A stretch of 64,000 bases of DNA from Beijerinckiaceae bacterium (GCA_947478405.1 CANJVX010000006.1:29439-93438); one strand, 5' to 3'. Positions 27,325 through 36,440 are shown, numbered from the stretch's first letter. Made by a program: numbers and translations. Notes: generated by a model from the letters alone, not told the origin.

Positions 27325-28224
27325 TTAGGGCGCAACCGTTTCCATCGGGGGCAACGAGCGTAAAAATGCAACCAGTGCATTGAGATCATCGGAATCCATG
27401 CGCGCATACATACTGAAATCCATCACGCCAACCAGTTTGCCGCCATCGGGCCGCACACCTCTGGTGATGGCTGCTTTGATCTGATCGTCCGACCAAGAAC
27501 CAAGCTGCACCGGAGTGATATTGGCGGCTACGACCGTCCCACCACCGCGCGCCGTATAGGTATTTCCGCCGGCACCCAATCGCGCCAGATCAGGCAGCCC
27601 ATTGATGCGCGGCGTGTGGCATTGGAAGCAATGGGACACAGTCACGCCAAGGTAGCGGCCGCGGGCCAGCTTATTGTCGAAATTGATTTCGGCAACGGCA
27701 CTCACCGGCTCCAAGCTTGATGCCGTACGCTGTGCGCCAATCCGCTCGACAGGATTTTTGATCGGCGGCACCAAACGTAAATAAGCGACGATCGCTTTGA
27801 CGTCAGCATCCGAAAGATCCCGATAGAAAAAAGTACCCATGGGCGCTCGCACTGGCGCACCATCGGGTCGAACTCCGTTACGGATAGAGGCTATGATCTG
27901 TTCATCCGTCCAGGCGCCGAGGCCCGTCTCAGGATCAGAGGTTAAATTTGATGCGAGCAAGCCACCTACACGCTGCCCGCCGGAGAGATGTCTGCCTGGA
28001 ACAAGTCTCCCCTCGGAATCTTTGGGCGAGTGACAGCTCGCACAAATACCGATGGTCACAAGATATTCACCCCTTGCGGCCAAACCGGAATCTGCTGCCA
28101 GCAATGCCGTGGGACTCGCACATGCCAAAGCCAGCAGGAGGCTGCAAGCCAAGAACTGTGACCACAGGCGGCGCCACCGATCTCGCAGACCGCGCGGATC
28201 TTCGGACGTGACTAAGACGTGCAA
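27325..28224 (-). CDS. Dihaem c-type cytochrome
   Basis: The 299-residue protein has two haem sites, CASCH (about residue 62) and CFQCH (about residue 199), each followed by a matching domain with ASNLTSDPETGLGAWTDEQI and AANITPVQLGSWSDDQI, so it arose by internal duplication. This is the layout of cytochrome subunits of membrane alcohol and aldehyde dehydrogenases, which usually have three haems; here one is missing. The N-terminal hydrophobic stretch (about 22-43) may be a signal or anchor. A TTG start at 28224 is backed by GGGGAGGGG. Its dehydrogenase partner is not adjacent. Confidence 0.88.
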   Translation of the reverse strand: MHVLVTSEDPRGLRDRWRRLWSQFLACSLLLALACASPTALLAADSGLAARGEYLVTIGICASCHSPKDSEGRLVPGRHLSGGQRVGGLLASNLTSDPETGLGAWTDEQIIASIRNGVRPDGAPVRAPMGTFFYRDLSDADVKAIVAYLRLVPPIKNPVERIGAQRTASSLEPVSAVAEINFDNKLARGRYLGVTVSHCFQCHTPRINGLPDLARLGAGGNTYTARGGGTVVAANITPVQLGSWSDDQIKAAITRGVRPDGGKLVGVMDFSMYARMDSDDLNALVAFLRSLPPMETVAP

Positions 28225-28457
28225 CCGCCCCTCCCCTTTTTAGCCTCACACGGGCCTTCTTATTGCTTCAACGATAGGCCAGCTGATGCACATGGAGCAA
28301 CCGCCCCGCGGCAATTTAGGGCGATAATGGATAGTGGCTCATCCTAATATCCTAGTATCTCTTTGGCCACTCACAGGGAAAGATGGTTACGCCGAGCCGG
28401 AAGTAGCGCTGCGCCTCAACGCGTTGGGCCGACCGGAGAAGGATGGGGAGGATGCAG

Positions 28458-29516
28458 ATGCCGTTCAGAATGGCTCATGAATGCACGCGCGTCGCCGCCC
28501 TCGGATTAAGCTTGCTTTACAGCGCAAATTTAAGCGTCGCAGCAGAGGATTATTTCAAGGGCAAGACAATAAGCATCTACACCGGCGCCAGTGCAGGCGA
28601 TGGCTATGATGTTTATGCCCGCCTTCTGGCCGTGCATTATCAGCGCTATATCCCTGGCAATCCAACAATTGTCATCCGCAACATGCCCGGCGCAGGCAGC
28701 CTGAAGGCTGCTAATTATATTTATGAAATAGCTCCGAAGGATGGCACCGCCATAGGAACGGTTGGCGGCGGCACCGCAACTGCCGAACTCTTTAAATCCA
28801 AAGGAGTGCGATTTGATCCACGCTATTATGCTTGGATCGGCAGCATGAATGCAGAAGTAGGACTTGTGCTAGCCTGGAAGACGGTTCCCGTTGATCGCAT
28901 TCACGATCTGTTCAATCGCGAGTTGGTGGTGGGGGGCGGCGGCCCAACTTCAGGCAATGTTGTTTTTGCCAATGTCATGAACAAGGTTCTTGGTACACGC
29001 TTCAAATTAATCGCCGGATATAAAAGCACCGGCGACATTGCTCTCGCCATCGAACGTGGCGAGCTGGAAGGCACGGCCAGCTATCATTACTCCAGCATCA
29101 TCACCAGCAAACCAGACTGGATCACCAATGGCCAAGTGAAAGTCCTCTTACAGGATTCGCTGCGGCCCCATTCACTCTTTCCCGATGTACCGGTTGTCAT
29201 TGATCTGGCCAGGACGGCCGAACAGAAAGACATTCTGGAAGTCGTCTTCGCTCGGCAGGAGATGGGGCGCCCCTTCATGCTGCCGCCCGGCACGCCGGCA
29301 GAGCTCGTCACCCTCTTGCGTCGCACCTTTGATGCGGCCATGCGCGACCCGCAACTGGTGAGCGACGCCAAACGCCAGCGCCTCGACCTCAACCGCCCCA
29401 TGAGTGGCGAGGACATCCACGGACTGATTGATCGTCTCTATACATTCCCGGCGGACATCGTCGCCAAAGCCGCGGAAGCCACCGGGGAAAATGCCGCAGA
29501 GGGCAGCGCCGATTAG
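28458..29516 (+). CDS. TctC/Bug-family receptor
   Basis: The 352-residue exported protein begins with a signal peptide (to about SVAAE) and DYFKGKTISIYTGASAGDGYD, then IRNMPGAGS. GGGGAGG at 28445-28451 points to the ATG at 28458; ATGs at 28443 and 28452 are in frame but lie in or before this site. It is divergent from the dihaem cytochrome gene (gap 28225-28457, nothing recognised there). Ligand unknown. Confidence 0.88.
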   Translation: MPFRMAHECTRVAALGLSLLYSANLSVAAEDYFKGKTISIYTGASAGDGYDVYARLLAVHYQRYIPGNPTIVIRNMPGAGSLKAANYIYEIAPKDGTAIGTVGGGTATAELFKSKGVRFDPRYYAWIGSMNAEVGLVLAWKTVPVDRIHDLFNRELVVGGGGPTSGNVVFANVMNKVLGTRFKLIAGYKSTGDIALAIERGELEGTASYHYSSIITSKPDWITNGQVKVLLQDSLRPHSLFPDVPVVIDLARTAEQKDILEVVFARQEMGRPFMLPPGTPAELVTLLRRTFDAAMRDPQLVSDAKRQRLDLNRPMSGEDIHGLIDRLYTFPADIVAKAAEATGENAAEGSAD

Positions 29517-29638
29517 CGCGGAGCATCACGTGGTTCGCACGAAATACCGGCAATTCCCGCCATGCCCGAGCACCCCCGTGGAAGCTGGCCAAAGGGGCGG
29601 TCATTGGTTTTGACCGCCTGAGTTCTGAAGGCAGGTGC

Positions 29639-29944
29639 TCAATTTTCTCTATAGCAATATGACTTTGCTTTTGATCCGGCAGGTGAGCTCATGCCCTCTG
29701 GGCACTGCATTGGATACTTCATTCCATACTCCAAGTAATATCCTGGAGCGGCCACCTTGCAGATCATGGAAGCTACATATTGCCCTTCTGGGCACTGCGG
29801 CAGTTTGTTACCGGTAAGGCCTGGGGGCTCTGTCTTTTTAGGTTTCGGAGGCGGGGCTGGGGGCGGTTCACTTGCAAGCGCGCTCGTCGAAACAAGTAAG
29901 ACAGCAAAAAGCCCGAGGCAGCCGAAGTGTATTGAACGCGTCAC
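29639..29944 (-). CDS. Small exported Cys-containing protein, unknown
   Basis: The 101-residue protein has a clear signal peptide (to about ALASE, residue 25), a Pro/Lys-rich stretch (PPPAPPPKPKK) and then two QCPEG units with four further structure-like Cys and Tyr residues (CKVAAPGYYLEYGMKY..QCPEGMSSPAGSKAKSYCY, given in part). The repeat resembles the Cys-rich modules of animal ephrin-receptor/TNFR-like domains in spacing only. The DNA shows the same duplication (TCTGGGCACTGC twice, near 29697 and 29786). The start is GTG with a weak GAGAA site. No family was recognised. Confidence 0.65.
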   Translation of the reverse strand: MTRSIHFGCLGLFAVLLVSTSALASEPPPAPPPKPKKTEPPGLTGNKLPQCPEGQYVASMICKVAAPGYYLEYGMKYPMQCPEGMSSPAGSKAKSYCYREN

Positions 29945-30193
29945 TGGATTTCTCGCAAATAGAACAAGAGACCGATTTATTTAAATTCCAGCGATGCAAG
30001 TTTTGTGACAGTAAAAATCCGGGAACAGGAAGGGTAGCCGGCCTTATTTACATTCAGGCTGAATAAATAGCGGGCATAATGAATTGAATTTGGTCAGATG
30101 TTTTAAATCTCGCAGAAAAACGCTGAACATCATCTGCAAGGCCGATTTCAAGCTCCCCCTAGCCCCTTGCCCCATAAATTTGGCCCACGCGCC

Positions 30194-30316
30194 CTTGGGA
30201 GCGGCACGCCCCCAAGCAGACCCGCTTCCAAAGCGGGATTGCACACCCGCTCATGATTTGGTCAAGATGGGCTCGCTTGTGCTCACTTTTTGTGAATCGG
30301 GGCTCGGAAGCCCCGA
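30194..30316 (+). other. Three hairpins upstream of bacteriochlorophyll synthase gene
   Basis: The gap 29945-30340 has no gene I can support, but three stems follow each other: CTTGGG/CCCAAG (30194-30216), CCCGCTT/AAGCGGG (30221-30237, loop CCA) and TCGGGGCT/AGCCCCGA (30297-30316, loop CGGA). None has a T run. They could be a structured leader of the next gene or a small RNA. I could not match them to a known riboswitch or a tRNA. Confidence 0.35.
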
Positions 30317-30340
30317 CTGAGAGATTATGGGACCGACGCA

Positions 30341-31264
30341 TTGAGAATTGACCCGACAGACCTAGCGACAGCCCGCCCCGCAGCCACCTATCCCAAGCCT
30401 TTAGCTGTGCTCGAATTGCTGAAGCCCATCACCTGGTTTCCGCCCATGTGGGCCTTTGCCTGCGGTGTCGTGTCTTCCGGTATGCCCCTCTTGCCAAACT
30501 GGTACATTATTCTGGCAGGCGTGATCCTGGCCGGACCTCTGGTCTGCGCCATGAGCCAGGCGATCAATGATTGGTACGATCGTCATGTTGATGCGATCAA
30601 TGAACCCGACAGGCCCATTCCCTCTGGGCGTATACCCGGCAAGTGGGGACTCTATATTGCAGGCATCTGGACGATCCTGTCCTTGCTCGTCGCCGCAACA
30701 CTCGGACAATGGGTAATGGTGGCAACCATTGCGGGGCTCGTACTCGCCTGGGCCTATAGCGCGCCCCCCTTCCGCCTGAAGCGCAATGGCTGGCTTGGAA
30801 ATGCAGCATGCGGTTTTGCTTATGAAAGCCTGTCGTGGATAACAGGTGCTGCCGCCATGATCGGCGGATCTCTACCGCCCATACAAGTGCTGATCCTGGC
30901 AATTCTCTATGGCGCTGGCGCACACGGCATTATGACGCTGAACGACTTCAAGGCGATCAAAGGCGACACCGAAATGGGGATCAACTCCCTGCCTGTTCTG
31001 CTCGGAGCAGAGCGCGCCGCGCTTGTTGCCAGCGCCATTATGGCGGCACCCCAGATGATCGTGATCGGACTTTTGGCGTCATGGGAGCAATATTTTGAAG
31101 CCGGCATCGTCACTCTCCTGCTCATCACTCAATTGCTCATGATGAAACGCTTGGTGCGTGACCCGATCAAGGATGCCTATTGGTACAGCGGCTTTGGTGT
31201 GCCTCTTTACGTGCTCGGCATGATGGCAAGCGCTGTCGCCGCGCGCATCTTTGCAGGGGCCTAA
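30341..31264 (+). CDS. bchG: Bacteriochlorophyll/chlorophyll synthase (UbiA family)
   Basis: The 307-residue membrane protein attaches the prenyl tail to bacteriochlorophyllide. It has the two Asp-rich substrate motifs of the UbiA superfamily, NDWYDRHVD (76-84, followed by EPDRPIPSG) and NDFKAIKGD (201-209), about eight or nine hydrophobic helices and the N-terminal LLKPITWFPPMWAFACG that is special to chlorophyll synthases. The start is a TTG at 30341 with a poor ribosome site; a GTG at 30407 is the next choice. In phototrophs this gene sits in a photosynthesis cluster between bchP and pucC-like genes; none of these is here. The next gene follows after 31 bases. Confidence 0.88.
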   Translation: MRIDPTDLATARPAATYPKPLAVLELLKPITWFPPMWAFACGVVSSGMPLLPNWYIILAGVILAGPLVCAMSQAINDWYDRHVDAINEPDRPIPSGRIPGKWGLYIAGIWTILSLLVAATLGQWVMVATIAGLVLAWAYSAPPFRLKRNGWLGNAACGFAYESLSWITGAAAMIGGSLPPIQVLILAILYGAGAHGIMTLNDFKAIKGDTEMGINSLPVLLGAERAALVASAIMAAPQMIVIGLLASWEQYFEAGIVTLLLITQLLMMKRLVRDPIKDAYWYSGFGVPLYVLGMMASAVAARIFAGA

Positions 31265-31295
31265 CACGCCATCCGTTCTTTATTTGAGAGGCAAT

Positions 31296-32789
31296 GTGCG
31301 AACGTTTTACTTGCGCCTACTGGCGGCCATTGCAGGTGTGTTGCTCTGCACTGCAAGCATATGGAATCTTGAACACGCACGATCTGGCCTATCGATCATA
31401 CCGCTTGCTGTCGGCTCAACACCTGCAACGGTCTATCAGCTTGGAAGTGCGGGCAAAGCCCCAGCTGTAGTCATCGCCCACGGCTTTGCTGGATCACGCC
31501 AGCTTATGGAGGCCTATGCCCTGACGCTGGCACAGGCTGGATATGTTGTTGTCTCGTTTGACTTTGAAGGGCACGGCCGCAACCCTACGCCCATGTCGGG
31601 TGATATCACGCATGTTGATGGGACGACGCAAATTCTGAAACGCGAAGTGAGGCGCGTCGTGGATGCGGCCCTCGCGTTGCCATCGGTTGATGGGCGTGTC
31701 GCCCTCCTAGGCCATTCCATGGCATCAGACATTATCGTGCGCGAAGCTGTTGACGACCAACGTGTGTCGGCGACTGTGACCATCTCGATGTTCTCCGAAG
31801 CTGTGACAAAATCAGAACCCCGCAATCTCTTGATAATTTCTGGTGAATGGGAATCTTTCCTGCGCGCAAACGCGTTGCAGAAAGCACAGCTTACCGATCC
31901 GGCAGCAAAAGAAGGCGAAACTGTCGGTGACGCATCCACAATAAGCCGTCGGCGCACCTTTGTAGCGCCCCATGTCGAACATGTGAGCATCCTCTATTCT
32001 CCGCAAGCCATGCGCGATGCACGCGATTGGCTCGATGGTGTTTTTGGACTCGCCAGCAAGGCTCCAATCGCCTCCACCGGGGAGTGGATCATAATCCTGA
32101 TGGCAGGTATCCTTCTTCTGGCTTGGCCACTGGCCGGGCTGTTGCCCCGCATGGATAGCCCCTCAACAATCCTGCCACTTCGCACATTCCTTCTTGCCAC
32201 CCTCGTGCCTGCAACACTCACGCCGCCACTTCTTACCCTTGTCGACACGCGCTTCTTGCCTATTCTGGTTGCCGACTATCTGGCCGCACATCTGTTTGTG
32301 TTTGGAGCAATCTCGCTCGGCATACTCACGTGGAACGGGGTGAAGCTGACACCGATCGCGTGGATATCAGCTGCAACTTTCACCGCTTACGGTATTTTGA
32401 TTTTCGGTTTTGCGCTGGACCGCTACGTGGCTTCCTTCATGCCCAATGCCGCGCGCATGCAAGTGATTGCGATCATCGCCGTTGGCGCCCTGCCCTATAT
32501 GATCACAGATGCGCTTGCCACCGATGGCGGGAGAGCGCCCTATTGGCGCATGTTTCTAGCCCGCGGTGCCTTTCTGGCATCCCTGGGGATAGCTGTCCTG
32601 TTTGACTTCGAGCGGCTCTTCTTTTTGCTGATCATCATACCGGTCATGATCCTGTTTTTCGTAATTTTCGGAACGATGGGCGGGTGGGTGGCGCGGCGCA
32701 CCATGTCACCCGTAGCTGCGGGGATCGGGCTCGGCCTGATATTGGCGTGGTCACTGGGCGTCAGCTTCCCGATGTTTTCACCTGACTGA
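31296..32789 (+). CDS. Alpha/beta hydrolase with C-terminal membrane domain
   Basis: The 497-residue protein has one N-terminal membrane segment, an alpha/beta hydrolase domain with AHGFAGSRQ (oxyanion region), the nucleophile elbow LLGHSMAS, and HVEHVSIL as a possible catalytic His, then about seven hydrophobic helices from residue 270 to the end. I use the GTG at 31296, four bases after GAGAGG, rather than a TTG inside the previous gene. It follows the bchG gene closely in the same direction and is probably cotranscribed. An ester- or amide-cleaving role at the membrane is likely; substrate unknown. Confidence 0.78.
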   Translation: MRTFYLRLLAAIAGVLLCTASIWNLEHARSGLSIIPLAVGSTPATVYQLGSAGKAPAVVIAHGFAGSRQLMEAYALTLAQAGYVVVSFDFEGHGRNPTPMSGDITHVDGTTQILKREVRRVVDAALALPSVDGRVALLGHSMASDIIVREAVDDQRVSATVTISMFSEAVTKSEPRNLLIISGEWESFLRANALQKAQLTDPAAKEGETVGDASTISRRRTFVAPHVEHVSILYSPQAMRDARDWLDGVFGLASKAPIASTGEWIIILMAGILLLAWPLAGLLPRMDSPSTILPLRTFLLATLVPATLTPPLLTLVDTRFLPILVADYLAAHLFVFGAISLGILTWNGVKLTPIAWISAATFTAYGILIFGFALDRYVASFMPNAARMQVIAIIAVGALPYMITDALATDGGRAPYWRMFLARGAFLASLGIAVLFDFERLFFLLIIIPVMILFFVIFGTMGGWVARRTMSPVAAGIGLGLILAWSLGVSFPMFSPD

Positions 32790-32904
32790 TCGAAACAGTG
32801 AGTGGTTCGCCCGCCACGCGCAGCCGCGCTCTTGTCATCGTGATGTCATGAATAATGTCGCTAAAAGGCGCTTAGCCTGAAATGACTCAACCCGAAGGTG
32901 GCCC

Positions 32905-34239
32905 ATGCTTTTCCGAACAGCCCTTCTCATCGGTCTGGTATCCATAGCTCCCGCCCGCGTATCGGCTCAGGGCGTCCAATTTATCGGAACCGGATATCTC
33001 GACGGAAAGGGTACAGACAAATCCGGCCTGGCAGCCTCGCTGCTTGAAGATGGCGTCTCGCCGATGAATGGATTGAACGGCATAGGCTCAGGGATGACGT
33101 ATACGGGCTTCCAGAACCGCTTCGTGTTGTTGCCTGATCGCGGGCCAAACAAGGTCGAATATAAGGGCGGCGCCGAAGTGGATTTCACCACCTCTTATCC
33201 CAACCGCATCCAAACCTTCGATATCAAGGTTGTTCAGGACGGAACACGCCCTACGGGGTGGCGCGTCGAACTTTCACATATCGGCACGACGCTTTTGAAA
33301 AATCCTGCGGGCGAGCAATATATCGGCCTTTCGACAGGCTTTCCGGCGGAGGGAAAGACAAACCGACGCTTCGATTCAGAAGGTGTGGGTGTGGCGCCCG
33401 ATGGCACATTTTGGATTTCCGACGAATATGGCCCCCATATTCTGCAATTCGACCAGACGGGACACCAGATCGGCATGCTCAACGCCCCTGATGGTTTTGA
33501 AATTGCAACACCCGGCCCCAACCTGAAAACAGAAATGCAGACTAACAAGATTGGTCGCGCCACCAATCGTGGGGCGGAAGGTCTCGCTCTCACTCCTAGC
33601 GGCCGCTATCTGGCGATTGCCATGCAGAGCCCGCTCATTCAGGACGGCGGCCAGAAGGGCCTAAACAGCCGCATCGTGATTTACGATCTCCAGAACAAGG
33701 CGGCCGCGCCACGCCAGTTTATCTATCCCTTCGATGATACAAAAATGGGGATCAGTGAGATTCTCGCAGTTGATGAGACACGCTTTCTCGTGAACGAGCG
33801 CGATGCTGCTGCCGGCGCTAATGGCCGCAAACTGCTCTATCTGGTCGACATCAACCAAGAACAAAAGCCGACTGATCTTGCTGCAGCGGGATATGCGGGC
33901 GCCAACGGCAAGACATTGCCCGAGACAGGCTTTCCGGAAGGCATTATAGCGTTGAAGAAGACGCTGTTTGCCGACATCGGCAAGCTGCTCAACAAAGCGC
34001 AGGAAGATGGAAAAGGCGCCTTCGCCAACGCGCGTGGCCTGCCTGACAAGATTGAGGGCTATGCATGGGGCCCAGATCTGCCCAACGGCGACCATCTTCT
34101 TCTCGCCTGCAATGACAACGATTTCGACTCGTTAGAGACGGGTTTTCCCAATTATATTTGGGCCTTCGCAGTACCACCTTCTGCCCTACCGGGCGTGAAA
34201 GTCAACCGGCTCAACGAAGGTTTCAAATTCGGACCTTGA
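32905..34239 (+). CDS. Exported phytase-like esterase-domain protein
   Basis: The 444-residue protein has a signal peptide (to about VSAQG) and matches the esterase-like activity of phytase family: FVLLPDRGPN, FDSEGVGVAPDGTFWISDEYGPHILQFD (about 152-179), RGAEGLALTPSGRYL, ILAVDETRFLVNERD, KIEGYAWGPDLPNGDHLLLACNDND. It is a beta-propeller-like periplasmic protein and may act on phosphoesters. It is alone, followed by a terminator. With btaBA nearby a link to phosphorus supply is possible, but nothing proves it. Confidence 0.82.
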   Translation: MLFRTALLIGLVSIAPARVSAQGVQFIGTGYLDGKGTDKSGLAASLLEDGVSPMNGLNGIGSGMTYTGFQNRFVLLPDRGPNKVEYKGGAEVDFTTSYPNRIQTFDIKVVQDGTRPTGWRVELSHIGTTLLKNPAGEQYIGLSTGFPAEGKTNRRFDSEGVGVAPDGTFWISDEYGPHILQFDQTGHQIGMLNAPDGFEIATPGPNLKTEMQTNKIGRATNRGAEGLALTPSGRYLAIAMQSPLIQDGGQKGLNSRIVIYDLQNKAAAPRQFIYPFDDTKMGISEILAVDETRFLVNERDAAAGANGRKLLYLVDINQEQKPTDLAAAGYAGANGKTLPETGFPEGIIALKKTLFADIGKLLNKAQEDGKGAFANARGLPDKIEGYAWGPDLPNGDHLLLACNDNDFDSLETGFPNYIWAFAVPPSALPGVKVNRLNEGFKFGP

Positions 34240-34270
34240 ATTTTGGTGAGGTCAAATCACCAGCAACAAA

Positions 34271-34298
34271 AAAAGCCGCCCAATTGGCGGCTTTTATT
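34271..34298 (+). terminator. Terminator after the phytase-like gene
   Basis: AAAGCCGCC at 34272-34280 pairs with GGCGGCTTT at 34286-34294 around CAATT, with T run after and A run before. Confidence 0.85.
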
Positions 34299-34481
34299 TC
34301 TGGTCCGCTGTAGGCTTTCAGCGGCTCGCATAGGCAAGTTTGCATGGCTTCTCGTCGGAAAATGAGGCCGTGTCTCAAAATCCCCCTCGGTTGCCGGGAC
34401 CCCGCCACACCATTATGCCATGCACCCCAATTCCTCAGCTGTCACAGCGCCGGAAATGCTTCGCGAAGCTTTAGCTCGAGC

Positions 34482-35129
34482 TCAGATCGGCCGCCGCAAG
34501 GCGGCAATGAAAGCATAGCCACGATAAAGCGAAACAAATTCGCAATTAAGCCCGCGTGCATTAGCAACCGCACGCAGTACGGGTTCGAAATCGTCTCGCG
34601 GCGTCACATGAAACAATGACAACCAGACGCGCAAAATTTTGCGGAACCAATTTGGCAAGCCACGCTGATCGCCAAAATCCGCAACGAAAAGAGCACCACC
34701 TGCCGGCAACATCTGCACCGCATGATCAAGCGCCTCGATCCATTGCGGGATCATCGATAAAGTATAGGAAAAATAGATACGCTGGAAGTTTCCCTGACCG
34801 AACACATCCGTCGGCTCGAAGCAAGTGGCATCGGCATGGGCAATGCTGATGTGATCAATCGCGCCAGCTCCAAGGATGGAACGCCGAGCCTTGGTCAGCA
34901 TAACGCGTGAAATATCGATCCCGAAGAAACGCGCATCAGGCCAGCGACGCATGGCCTTCAAGAGATTGCGGCCCGTTCCGCAGCCTATTTCGAGTACCCG
35001 CCCGCCGGGCGTGGGCGCAAGAGCGTTGATGAGACGGTCACGCCCAAGCAAATAATAGGCGCGCGTCGCGTCATACAAGCCGGTTTGCCAGCCATAGATA
35101 CGGTCCATTTCATAGGATGCATCGGTCAT
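34482..35129 (-). CDS. btaB: Betaine lipid synthesis N-methyltransferase
   Basis: The 215-residue SAM-dependent methyltransferase has motif I VLEIGCGTGRNLLKA (about 40-54), FFGIDISRVMLTKAR, and the long DRIYGWQTGLYDATRAYYLLGRDRLI start typical of BtaB, which adds three methyl groups to diacylglyceryl-homoserine to give the betaine lipid DGTS. Its ATG at 35129 overlaps the btaA stop as ATGA, so the genes are coupled. The longer frame to 35234 is inside btaA and rejected. Confidence 0.92.
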   Translation of the reverse strand: MTDASYEMDRIYGWQTGLYDATRAYYLLGRDRLINALAPTPGGRVLEIGCGTGRNLLKAMRRWPDARFFGIDISRVMLTKARRSILGAGAIDHISIAHADATCFEPTDVFGQGNFQRIYFSYTLSMIPQWIEALDHAVQMLPAGGALFVADFGDQRGLPNWFRKILRVWLSLFHVTPRDDFEPVLRAVANARGLNCEFVSLYRGYAFIAALRRPI

Positions 35130-36376
35130 TGCGGTATCTCCCGTAGCTCGTAGAGATGAAACGCGCCATAGATCGCCGAACGGTCTCGGGCATGAAGAAT
35201 ATCGGATCGCGCATCTTTGCGCTTCCAGTGGCACAAAATATCGTCACTCACACGACCAGGCAGAAGCTTTTCATTGGCGGCGGTGCGGAAAATAACGCGG
35301 GCGCCCGGACGCGCAGTACGCATGATCTGTGACCAGAGTGCATTCAGATCTGCATCATTCATCCAATCTTGCGCGTCAAGCAGAACGTAACAATCCATAC
35401 TGCTTGCAGGCTCTCCTGCCAGAAAAGCCGTCATGGACACCTGACGAACATCAACGCGATCTACACAGGCGCGAATTTTTTGGTAATTCTCAATCTGCAG
35501 ATAGGGAGGGACAGGTGCATCAGCGCTCTCTCCATAGCTGCGGCCATAGGCCTGCCAAGCAAAGTAATTTTCCTTGAAAGAAAAGTCGCAGGTGAGCTTT
35601 CTGACCCGCATACGTAATGCGCCAATCATACCATCTGCATGATCTGCCGCAAGCGCACGATATTGAGCTGGGGGAATGCCCAATCCATAAAGAGACGCCG
35701 GCTGGCTTGCCAAGAAGCGAATGAGCGGCTTGTCGAACAAAGGCAGGAGATAAGTCTCAAAAGCAATTTTCTGCTCTGCGAGCGACCGCGCCTCCAGAAC
35801 CTTGCGCAGATCAGACCCATGCAATCGTGAGACAAAATGCGTCAGGCCAATGAAATTGCCAAGCAGGCCATAGCGATAAAAGCCACGGGCAAAGCGCGAG
35901 ATCCGACGACGACCGAAAAGATCGCGACGCTCCCAATAGGCGCGCGTGGTATCATCAAGATGGGCAACCAGAATGCGGTCATAGGCGTCAACATTGCGAA
36001 GGTCAGCTGCATTCGTGAAGAAACGATGCAACGCGCGATGGTCGGGAAGATATTTGATGGCCGAAAGCTTCAACCGGTTAAGAGCGACGTGTGTCGCATT
36101 CAAATCAACAGCTGTAATCTTTTCAGGCTGTGCGGATAGGTAGCTCGCGACATTGCAGCCACCCGAAGCAATGGTCACAATCCGGTCCGTCTTGCGAATG
36201 CACAAAGCATCCATATCAACGACCGGATCTTCCCAGATCTGCGGATAAACAAGCCCACTGAACAGGAACGTGAAAAGACGCTCCAGCATCCCCTCCGAGG
36301 AGAGTACATCATTTCGGTGAACGGCAGCGGCAAGCTCCGTGCGCGATCCACTGGCCCTTAGCCCCGACGAATCCAT
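35126..36376 (-). CDS. btaA: SAM:diacylglycerol 3-amino-3-carboxypropyltransferase
   Basis: The 416-residue protein is BtaA (DUF3419 family): GLVYPQIWEDPVVDMDAL, TIASGGCNVASYL, ITAVDLNATHVALNRLKL and the C-terminal GARVIFRTAANEKLLPGRV are typical. It moves the aminocarboxypropyl group of SAM to diacylglycerol, the first step to DGTS, which replaces phospholipids when phosphate is short. A Pho-box-like site lies 47 bases upstream (36423-36440), so PhoB control is likely. It is first in the btaAB operon. Confidence 0.92.
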   Translation of the reverse strand: MDSSGLRASGSRTELAAAVHRNDVLSSEGMLERLFTFLFSGLVYPQIWEDPVVDMDALCIRKTDRIVTIASGGCNVASYLSAQPEKITAVDLNATHVALNRLKLSAIKYLPDHRALHRFFTNAADLRNVDAYDRILVAHLDDTTRAYWERRDLFGRRRISRFARGFYRYGLLGNFIGLTHFVSRLHGSDLRKVLEARSLAEQKIAFETYLLPLFDKPLIRFLASQPASLYGLGIPPAQYRALAADHADGMIGALRMRVRKLTCDFSFKENYFAWQAYGRSYGESADAPVPPYLQIENYQKIRACVDRVDVRQVSMTAFLAGEPASSMDCYVLLDAQDWMNDADLNALWSQIMRTARPGARVIFRTAANEKLLPGRVSDDILCHWKRKDARSDILHARDRSAIYGAFHLYELREIPQ

Positions 36377-36409
36377 CTTGGCACCCTCACGCTTCTTGTG
36401 AGCCTGCGC

Positions 36410-36440
36410 ATATCAGGGCCGCATGACACTTCCATGTCAT
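36410..36440 (-). promoter_or_regulatory. Pho-box-like site and -10 element before btaA
   Basis: On the minus strand 36440-36423 reads ATGACAT-GGAA-GTGTCAT, matching 11 of 14 fixed positions of the rhizobial PhoB site CTGTCAT-N4-CTGTCAT. Seven bases after it, TGATAT (36415-36410) suits a -10 element, so the Pho box replaces the -35. btaA is known to be PhoB-controlled in Sinorhizobium. Confidence 0.55.

Noticed and set aside
30150..30340. Possible tRNA from clustered GC stems
   Set aside because: No cloverleaf could be drawn: the T-arm GTTC and a matching acceptor stem are missing.
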